A stretch of 5,389 bases of DNA from Chloroflexota bacterium (GTDB lineage Bacteria; Chloroflexota; Limnocylindria; P2-11E): positions 1 through 5,389 of the forward strand of contig VBGS01000180.1 of NCBI GenBank assembly GCA_005889445.1, written 5' to 3'. The notes beneath the pieces are model-generated. The model ran no database searches and was not told the origin of the DNA. It was given only the letters and a program-made list of their open reading frames with translations. A program made the translations under genes and the position numbers. Shown here one piece after another: positions 1 to 4,688 of this stretch. The number at the start of each line of letters is the position of its first letter. Position 1 is the stretch's first letter.

Positions 1-773
1 TAATTGGTGATATCCACGACGTTGTCGATCGGCCGCATGCCCGCCGCGATGAGGCGCGCCTGCATCCAGGCCGGCGACGGACCGAGCCGCACGCTCGTGA
101 GGAGAGCGGCCGCGAAGCGCGGGCACGCCGCGTCGTCCTCGATACGTAGGTCCAGACCCTTCGGCGCGCGGTCGACAAGACGGTCCAGCGCGGGATCGCG
201 CAGCCCGGTCGCGAGCACCGCGCTCGTCTCGCGAGCCATGCCGACGACCCCGAGACAATCGGGACGGTTCGGCTGCACCTCGAAGGAGAAGATCGTCTCG
301 CCGAGCACCTCGCGGAGCAGCGCACCCACCGGAAGATCAGGACCCAGGAGGTGGATCCCCTCGTGCTCTTCGCCGAGACCCAGCTCCTTCGCCGAAAGGA
401 CCATCCCCTCGCTCTGGATGCCGCGCATCGGGCGGCCTTTCAGCACGGTGCGCTCGCCGGTGTGGCCGTCGACGATCTCCGCGCCTTCGTCGGCATATGG
501 AACGATCGCCCCGACCGTGAGATTGGTCGCGCCGGTCACGACCGTCTTCGGCTGGCTGGCGCCATATTCGATCGTCGCGAGCTGAAGCTTGTCCGCGTTC
601 GGGTGCTTCGCGAGCTCGCTGACGCGACCGACGCGGATCTTGTCGCCCCACCACGGGCGATCGATCCCCTTGACCTCGGTGCTCGACATGTGCAGCCGGT
701 TGCCCAGCTCCTCAGGGGACACGGGGATGTCCACGTACTCGCGAAGCCACGACAGCGGGACCTTTATGAGCAT
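1..773 (-). CDS. pheT: Phenylalanyl-tRNA synthetase beta subunit, N-terminal part (cut by window edge)
   Basis: Beta subunit of the cytoplasmic (alpha-beta)2 PheRS, which charges tRNA-Phe with phenylalanine; beta carries the tRNA-binding and editing modules. Manual translation from ATG at 773 gives 257 uninterrupted codons running off the left edge; the full family length is about 800 residues. It opens MLIKVPLSWLREYVDIP, the usual PheT start. An EMAPII-like tRNA-binding OB fold covers about residues 40-150, with IRVGRVSELAKHPNADKL at 46-63. The PheT signature EVQPNRPDCLG is at 165-175, and RPIDNVVDITN, at the start of the B3/B4 editing region, is at 247-257. The start ATG directly abuts the pheS TAG stop with no gap. 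A GGAG at 783-786, inside the pheS end, sits 9 nt upstream, so translation is probably coupled to pheS. No frameshift is seen. Identification is firm; the C-terminal half is not visible. Confidence 0.96.
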   Translation of the reverse strand, partial: MLIKVPLSWLREYVDIPVSPEELGNRLHMSSTEVKGIDRPWWGDKIRVGRVSELAKHPNADKLQLATIEYGASQPKTVVTGATNLTVGAIVPYADEGAEIVDGHTGERTVLKGRPMRGIQSEGMVLSAKELGLGEEHEGIHLLGPDLPVGALLREVLGETIFSFEVQPNRPDCLGVVGMARETSAVLATGLRDPALDRLVDRAPKGLDLRIEDDAACPRFAAALLTSVRLGPSPAWMQARLIAAGMRPIDNVVDITN

Positions 774-1826
774 CTAGAACTGCTCCAAGAACCGCAGGTC
801 GTTCTGGTAGAAGAGCCGGATGTCCGGCGCGCCGCTGCGCAGCATCGCGATGCGCTCGATGCCGCCGCCGAAGGCGAAGCCCTGATATCGCGCGGGGTCG
901 TAGCCAACCCGCCGCAGCACGTCGGGATGGACCATGCCGCAGCCCGCCGCTTCGATCCAGCCTTCTCCGCCGCAGACGCGGCACTGCGGATCGCGGCCCT
1001 CGCACGCGAAGCAATCGAATGCGATCTCCGCGGACGGCTCCGTGAATGGGAAGTAGTCGACGCGGAAACGGATCTTGCGCTCGCCGCCGAAGATCTGGCG
1101 CGCGAAGGCGTAGAGGACGCCCTTGAGGTCAGACATCGTCAGCTTTTCGTCGATGGCGAGGCCCTCGTACTGGAAGAAGATGCTCTCCCGGATCGCGTCG
1201 GTCGCCTCATACCGATAGCAGCGGCCGGGAATGACGACGCGAATCGGCGGCTTCCGCTGCTCCATCACGCGGATCTGCATCGGCGAGGTGTGCGTGCGCC
1301 CGAGGAGCGGCCGCGAAGGGTCGTCGCCAAGCGGATTGGAGATCCACAGCGTCTGCCATTTCTCGCGCGCCGGATGCCCGGTGGGGATGTTGAGCGCCTC
1401 GAAGTTGTAGTAGTCCCACTCGATCTCGGGACCCTCGACCGTCTCGAACCCGAGGCTCGCGAAGATCCGCGAGATATCGCGGGTGGTCTGGGAGATCGGG
1501 TGCAATCGGCCTACGCGTACACGCCGTGGCGGGAGCGTCAGGTCCTCCCGTTCCTGACCGAGCTCACGCTCGATCGCCGACGCGCGGAGCGCGGCCCGCC
1601 GCTCCTCGAGCGCGCCCTCGATCCGCCGCTTCGCCTCGTTCACGGCCGCGCCGTACGCGGGCTTGTCGGCGGCCGGCAGCTGCGCGACACGCTTGGTGGC
1701 CTCGCTCAGCACGCCGTCCTTACGGCCGAGGTAGCGGACGCGCGCCGCCTCGAGCGCGGCGTCATCCGCGGCCGCCGCGATGTCGGCCACCGCGCGGTCG
1801 GCGAGCGCCTTCAGATCTTCCGCCAT
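774..1826 (-). CDS. pheS: Phenylalanyl-tRNA synthetase alpha subunit
   Basis: Catalytic alpha subunit of PheRS (class II aaRS), 350 aa, slightly long for the family. Residues 1-85 are the helical, Ala/Arg/Glu-rich tRNA-binding coiled coil. Motif 1 lies around 106-128 (GRLHPISQTTRDISRIF). RTHTSPMQ is at 177-184, motif 2 at 201-222 (GRCYRYEATD then FFQYEG), FPFTEPSAE at 259-267, and motif 3 at 316-329 (GFAFGGGIERIAML). It ends RFLEQF, typical of PheS. Two features stand out. Cys272/Cys275 and Cys282/Cys285 form a CxxC...CxxC insert just before the conserved GMVHP, a possible zinc site. The usual THxxxFHQ of motif 2 reads IRESIFFQ. The ATG at 1826 is chosen because GGGAGG lies 4 nt upstream and the protein then begins at the normal family position. 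The frame stays open to 1961, but that stretch is the terminator and T-box of the leader. Expression is predicted to be controlled by that T-box. Confidence 0.97.
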   Translation of the reverse strand: MAEDLKALADRAVADIAAAADDAALEAARVRYLGRKDGVLSEATKRVAQLPAADKPAYGAAVNEAKRRIEGALEERRAALRASAIERELGQEREDLTLPPRRVRVGRLHPISQTTRDISRIFASLGFETVEGPEIEWDYYNFEALNIPTGHPAREKWQTLWISNPLGDDPSRPLLGRTHTSPMQIRVMEQRKPPIRVVIPGRCYRYEATDAIRESIFFQYEGLAIDEKLTMSDLKGVLYAFARQIFGGERKIRFRVDYFPFTEPSAEIAFDCFACEGRDPQCRVCGGEGWIEAAGCGMVHPDVLRRVGYDPARYQGFAFGGGIERIAMLRSGAPDIRLFYQNDLRFLEQF

Positions 1827-1830
1827 TCGT

Positions 1831-1836
1831 CCTCCC
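1831..1836 (-). promoter_or_regulatory. Ribosome binding site of pheS
   Basis: GGGAGG on the minus strand, 4 nt before the pheS ATG at 1826. It lies downstream of the terminator hairpin and its T run, outside the stem. The T-box therefore most likely acts on transcription rather than by hiding this site. It also fixes the pheS start at 1826 against the longer open frame. Confidence 0.8.
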
Positions 1837-1845
1837 ACAGGAAAT

Positions 1846-1880
1846 GGAAAACCCGCCGTTCGTCTCGGGACGAAGGCGGG
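1846..1880 (-). terminator. Intrinsic terminator of the pheS T-box leader
   Basis: On the minus strand CCCGCC-TTCGTC, loop CCGA, GACGAA-C-GGCGGG forms a 12-bp stem with one bulged C, followed by TTTT (1848-1851). The 5' arm contains TTCGTCCC (1867-1874), the element that pairs with the T-box region in the alternative antiterminator. The two structures are therefore mutually exclusive, as in known T-box attenuators. Confidence 0.9.
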
Positions 1881-2090
1881 CCTCCGCGGTACCACCCGTG
1901 TTCCCTCTCCCACCCTCGCGGACGGAGGAGGACGCTCGGTCGAAGCTGTATCGCGCTTCACGCGGATCGGCTTTTCTGCCGGTCGGCTTCGGAGCGAATT
2001 CCCGCGTCGTCGGCGCGATCGGCTCTCACCTGTTGCCGATCTCTCTTTCTTAACCGCCGCGTGTCGCGGTACTGCTCTCCTTCGTCGCCA
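1846..2090 (-). ncRNA. T-box riboswitch, tRNA-Phe specific (specifier UUC)
   Basis: Leader RNA that binds uncharged tRNA and allows read-through into pheS-pheT when phenylalanyl-tRNA is scarce. Several T-box hallmarks are visible on the minus strand. The T-box sequence ACGGGTGGTACCGCGG is at 1884-1899, matching the consensus AGGGUGGNACCGCG; its bulge pairs with the tRNA NCCA end. Stem I closes with GGAG (2077-2080) and CTCC (1992-1995). Its loop E has AGTA (2070-2073) opposite GAA (1999-2001), directly followed by the specifier TTC (1996-1998), a Phe codon. The distal Stem I arm is GATCGGC...GCCGATC around AACAGGTGAGA. A further helix pairs 1986-1991 with 1941-1946 and encloses a CGGC/GCCG hairpin. 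The antiterminator spans about 1867-1907 and competes with the terminator at 1846-1880. The leader begins only about 7 nt after the rplT stop, and I see no convincing promoter between them. Stem boundaries were drawn by eye. Confidence 0.94.
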
Positions 2091-2096
2091 TATGCG

Positions 2097-2465
2097 CTAG
2101 CTCGACGACTTGGTGGATTTCTCCTTCAACAGGTCGACATAGTGACGGAACACCTTCGGGTCGCGAACGGCCATGTCCGCCAGGACCTTGCGGTCGAGGC
2201 TGATGCCGGAGAGCCGGAGCGCCGCCATCAGCCGGCTGTAGGAGACGCCGGCGTCCCGCGCGGCGGCGTTGATTCGCGCGATCCAGAGCGCGCGGAACTG
2301 GCCCTTGCGCGCGCGGCGGTCGCGGTACGCGTATCGGAGCGCGTGCATCGCGGCCTCGCGGGCCGGACGGACGAGCTTGTGCTTGGACGCACGACGCCCT
2401 TCGGCCTGGGAGAGGAGCTTCTTGTGCTTCTTGCGCGCGGCGACGCCGCGCTTCACTCGTGACAT
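2097..2465 (-). CDS. rplT: 50S ribosomal protein bL20
   Basis: Large-subunit protein bL20, which binds 23S rRNA early in 50S assembly; in E. coli and Bacillus it also represses its own operon. The product is 122 aa, the usual length being about 117-120. It opens MSRVKRGVAARKKHKKLL with the basic, extended N-terminal tail. The globular C-terminal domain contains RALWIARINAAARDAG, SYSRLMAALRLSGI and LDRKVLADMAV, all bL20 signatures. The tail ends in a short Ser/Lys stretch. The ATG at 2465 lies 2 nt after the rpmI stop (TAGGCATG), and an AGGG Shine-Dalgarno-like run at 2473-2476 lies in the rpmI end. This gives the conserved rpmI-rplT pair with likely coupled translation. The T-box leader follows almost at once. 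Confidence 0.98.
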   Translation of the reverse strand: MSRVKRGVAARKKHKKLLSQAEGRRASKHKLVRPAREAAMHALRYAYRDRRARKGQFRALWIARINAAARDAGVSYSRLMAALRLSGISLDRKVLADMAVRDPKVFRHYVDLLKEKSTKSSS

Positions 2466-2467
2466 GC

Positions 2468-2677
2468 CTAGACCCTTCCCTTCAGGTTCGGCAGGAGCTT
2501 GCGCACGAGCTTGAGATCGCCCTTGGCGACGAGCGCCTTTCCCTGGTGGCGCCGCTTACGCGACGGCGATTTGTGCTGGTTCAGGTGACCTTTGAACGCC
2601 TTCGAGCGGCGGAGGCGGCCGCGCCCGGTGAACTCGAACCGCTTCTTGGCGCCGCTATGGCTCTTGATCTTAGGCAC
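2468..2677 (-). CDS. rpmI: 50S ribosomal protein bL35
   Basis: Large-subunit protein bL35, 69 aa, normal for the family (about 64-70). The N-terminus PKIKSHSGAKKRFEFTGRGR and the basic block SKAFKGHLNQHKSPSRKRRHQGK match bL35 closely. The start codon is GTG at 2677, placed by the invariant (M)PKIK start. A GGAGG lies at 2688-2692, 10 nt upstream. It is separated from infC by a 173-nt structured spacer, the natural place for bL20-mediated control by analogy with E. coli, although that is not shown here. Confidence 0.97.
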   Translation of the reverse strand: MPKIKSHSGAKKRFEFTGRGRLRRSKAFKGHLNQHKSPSRKRRHQGKALVAKGDLKLVRKLLPNLKGRV

Positions 2678-2739
2678 GGTGAATCGACCTCCGTTGCGCG
2701 AAGCGTGAAAGGGAATTGTAAGTGCAGGCCACCAAGCAC

Positions 2740-2756
2740 ATCGCCCTAAGGGCGAT
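2740..2756 (-). repeat. Perfect hairpin in the rpmI leader
   Basis: ATCGCCC-TTA-GGGCGAT on the minus strand is a perfect 7-bp inverted repeat with a 3-nt centre, about 63 nt before the rpmI start. No T run follows, so it is not an intrinsic terminator. It could be part of a structured mRNA leader for rpmI-rplT. The role is unknown. Confidence 0.5.
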
Positions 2757-2774
2757 GGGCGGGGTCCGACGGAG

Positions 2775-2854
2775 AGAGTGAGGGGTGTGGGGGCAAGCCC
2801 CCACGACTAAGTCAAGGAGAGCGAGGGGTTGCAGGGGCCAGCCCCCGCGACTAG
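2775..2854 (-). repeat. Two tandem GC-hairpin repeat units overlapping the infC stop
   Basis: Two related 36-37 nt units (2818-2854 and 2775-2810) lie 44 nt apart. Each reads, on the minus strand, TAGTCGyGGGGGCtkGCCCC-yrC followed by ACCCCTC or a close variant. The unit at 2775-2810 holds a perfect 8-bp palindrome (GTGGGGGC-TT-GCCCCCAC, 2787-2804). The unit at 2818-2854 (GCGGGGGC-TG-GCCCCTGC, 2831-2848) has one A/C mismatch on the plus strand that becomes a G-U wobble in minus-strand RNA. The infC stop TAG (2853-2851) is part of one unit, and an equivalent TAG occurs at 2809-2807 in the other. No T run follows, so this looks like a REP-like or mRNA-end hairpin element rather than a classical terminator. 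Confidence 0.7.
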
Positions 2855-3573
2855 GCGGGTCGCTGGGCGCGCGGCGGAACAGCAGGTCGCGCCGCGGGCG
2901 GACGAGCGCTCGCGGGCGGGGGCGTCGGGGCGGGACGAGCCGGCGCCGCGGCGGGAGCCGCGGGCCGCGGTCCTACGGGCGCTGGCCGTGGGCCGGCCGC
3001 TGGCACCGGAGGGGCGGGCGGTGTGGGCGGGCGGGCCGTTCCCGCAGCCGGGACGGCGTCCTTACGCACCGGATTCATGACCATCATCATGCTGCGGCCC
3101 TCGAGGAGCGGCTGCCGCTCGATGACACCGTGATCCTTCAGCTTGTCGCCGATCGCGAGTAGGAGGACCCGGCCCCGGTCAGGATGAGCGAGCTCGCGGC
3201 CGCGGAAGCGCACCGTCACCTTCAGCTTGTCGCCTTCATCGAGGAACTTCGCGGCAGATCTGATCTTCGTGTCGATGTCGTGGTCGTCGATCTTGGGCGA
3301 GACCCGGATCTCCTTCCAGGTGACGGCCTTCTGCTTCTTCTTCGCATCCTTGGCCTTCTGCTGGAGGTCGTAGCGGTACTTCCCGAAGTCGAGGATCTTG
3401 CACACCGGCGGCTGGCTGTTCGGCGCGATCTCGACGAGGTCGTAGCCCTCTTCCTGCGCTTTGGCGAGGGCACGGGCAGTCGGAACGACGCCCAGCGCTT
3501 CACCGTTCGCACCGATGAGGCGGACCGTGGGAACGCGGATCATCTCGTTGATCCGCAGTTCGGGCGCGGCTAT
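2851..3573 (-). CDS. infC: Translation initiation factor IF-3 with Pro/Ala-rich C-terminal tail, probable ATA start
   Basis: IF3 binds the 30S subunit, prevents early 50S joining and discriminates against non-standard start codons. From the proposed ATA at 3573 the product is 240 aa; IF3 is usually 170-180. The N-domain contains RINEMIRVPTVRLIG and the family motif IAPNSQPPVCKILDFGKYRY. A Lys-rich linker (QQKAKDAKKKQK) follows, then the C-domain with WKEIRVSPKIDDHD, KVTVRFRGRE and SMMMVMNP, ending near residue 171. Residues 172-240 are an extra, low-complexity Pro/Ala/Arg tail. The start was chosen because ATA at 3573-3571 has GGAG (3581-3584) 7 nt upstream, overlaps the GNAT stop as ATAG, and restores the conserved RIN(x)xIR N-terminus. 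The first ATG (3543) would start inside that motif and has only a weak upstream GGA. Rare AUU/AUC/AUA starts on infC underlie IF3 autoregulation in known cases. Function is certain; the start is inferred. Confidence 0.95.
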   Translation of the reverse strand: MAAPELRINEMIRVPTVRLIGANGEALGVVPTARALAKAQEEGYDLVEIAPNSQPPVCKILDFGKYRYDLQQKAKDAKKKQKAVTWKEIRVSPKIDDHDIDTKIRSAAKFLDEGDKLKVTVRFRGRELAHPDRGRVLLLAIGDKLKDHGVIERQPLLEGRSMMMVMNPVRKDAVPAAGTARPPTPPAPPVPAAGPRPAPVGPRPAAPAAAPARPAPTPPPASARPPAARPAVPPRAQRPA

Positions 3574-4688
3574 AGAGCGACTCCGTCTATTGGCGTGAGT
3601 GCTCCGCTACCAGTGCCGCCGCTCCCCGTCAGCCGTCCGTTCCACGCGATCCGGTCGTCGCGCAGCTCTCCTTCTTTTCTCGCGCCGAGGCGCTCGATCG
3701 CGTTCTGCGACCGCTGGTTGATCTTGTCGGTCTGAAGCCAGACGCGGTTCGAACCGAGATCCTCGAAGAGGTGACGGAGCTGCAGGAATTTCGCCTCGCT
3801 ATTGGCGACCGTGCGTCGGCCCTCTGCACCCAGGAAGGTCCAGCCGATCTCGGCGGTCTTGTTGGGCCGGTCCACGTGGAGGAAGCGGGTCGAGCCGACC
3901 GCGCGCTCATCCGAGCGGCGGCGCGTGAGGAACACCACCTGCTCGCCGGTGATCTGTCCCTCCAGGCCCTCGTTCATATGGCGCGCGAACTCGTCAATGT
4001 CCTTGGGCAGCGGCGCGAGGAGGTACTTCCAGACCTCCGGATCGCGAGCGACCTCCCAGAGCTCGGCCAGATGCTCGCGGTGGTAGGGCTCGAGCCTCAC
4101 ATATTTGCCCTCGAGGGTGACCGGCTTCGGGTCGAAGGACGGCCGCGTTCGCCCAGCCAGGTACGCCATGGCGACGTCGTCCGCGAAGAATCCGCGGTCG
4201 GTCATGACCGCATCGCGCTCGATCCCCTCGACCCAGAACCCCGCCGCTTTGTACGAGCTGATCGCGCGGTCGTTGTACGAAAGGACATGCAGCGACACAC
4301 GGTGGCATCCGAGGTCCTCGACGAGGTGTCGCACGAGCAGGCCGAGCGCCTCGCGCCCCAGCCCCTTGCTCCAGAGCGAGCGCTCGCCGATCCCGATCCC
4401 GACCTCGGCGCTGCGACCCTTCGGCTGAAGGTCGCGGTAGTTCACCTGGCCGATCGGTCGGCCCGCGTGCTCGATGACGAAGACCTTCCCCGCGCGGCCG
4501 GCGAAGAAATCCATCCACTGGCGGGCCTTCGCGTCGTCGCCGAACCGGCCGGGGTTCCTCCCCCACTGATTCCACGCGAAATCGGCGTCATTCCCCCAGC
4601 GCACCAGATGCGGCGCGTCGGCGTGCGTCATCGGCCTGAGGGTCACGCGCTCGCCGCGCAGGATCGGGCTCTCCATGACGGCGCTCAT
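3570..4688 (-). CDS. Tandem two-domain GNAT acetyltransferase (RimJ/RimL-like)
   Basis: Predicted cytoplasmic acetyl-CoA-dependent N-acetyltransferase of 372 aa made of two fused GNAT domains. Domain 1 (about residues 9-177) starts LRGERVTLRPMTHADA and has the acetyl-CoA loop KGLGREA at 108-114 and YNDRAISSYKAAGF at 138-151. After a short linker (about 178-188), domain 2 (about 189-350) starts VTLEGKYVRLEPYHREHL and has EIGWTFLG at 280-287, the subfamily loop RRTVANSEAK at 291-300 and NQRSQNAIERLGA at 324-336. Both resemble the RimJ/RimL protein-acetylating group, but neither substrate can be read from sequence. Domain 2 ends early: the last strands usual in this family are replaced by a Gly/Ser-rich tail (TGSGGTGSGAL). 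The ATG at 4688 forms an ATGA overlap with the thrS stop; an in-frame ATG at 4676 is an alternative. No clear Shine-Dalgarno is seen, suggesting coupling to thrS. The stop overlaps the infC start. A GNAT is not a standard member of this operon. Confidence 0.9.
   Translation of the reverse strand: MSAVMESPILRGERVTLRPMTHADAPHLVRWGNDADFAWNQWGRNPGRFGDDAKARQWMDFFAGRAGKVFVIEHAGRPIGQVNYRDLQPKGRSAEVGIGIGERSLWSKGLGREALGLLVRHLVEDLGCHRVSLHVLSYNDRAISSYKAAGFWVEGIERDAVMTDRGFFADDVAMAYLAGRTRPSFDPKPVTLEGKYVRLEPYHREHLAELWEVARDPEVWKYLLAPLPKDIDEFARHMNEGLEGQITGEQVVFLTRRRSDERAVGSTRFLHVDRPNKTAEIGWTFLGAEGRRTVANSEAKFLQLRHLFEDLGSNRVWLQTDKINQRSQNAIERLGARKEGELRDDRIAWNGRLTGSGGTGSGALTPIDGVAL
3581..3584 (-). promoter_or_regulatory. 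Ribosome binding site of infC (supports ATA start)
   Basis: GGAG on the minus strand, 7 nt before the ATA at 3573, inside the last codons of the acetyltransferase gene. Spacing is ideal for ATA but 37 nt from the first ATG at 3543, so it argues for the non-canonical start. Confidence 0.65.

Noticed and set aside
1827..1961. N-terminal extension of PheS to an ATG at 1961
   Set aside because: It would translate the T-box and terminator. The Shine-Dalgarno at 1831-1836 and the family length support 1826.
351..2462. Long plus-strand open frame of about 700 codons
   Set aside because: It is antisense to pheT, pheS, the T-box and rplT, all firmly identified. Long antisense frames are expected at this GC content, and its translation has no recognisable domain.
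2715..2720. TACAAT on the minus strand as a -10 box upstream of rpmI
   Set aside because: No acceptable -35 hexamer occurs 15-18 bp upstream, so a lone -10-like hexamer is not enough to call a promoter.
2787..2804. Perfect GC palindrome after infC as an intrinsic terminator
   Set aside because: It is followed by ACCCCTC and not a T run, and it lies inside an otherwise conserved co-transcribed operon.
2785..3162. Arg/Gly-rich plus-strand open frame over the infC 3' end
   Set aside because: It is the antisense reading of the Pro/Ala-rich codons of the IF3 tail and has the composition expected from that.
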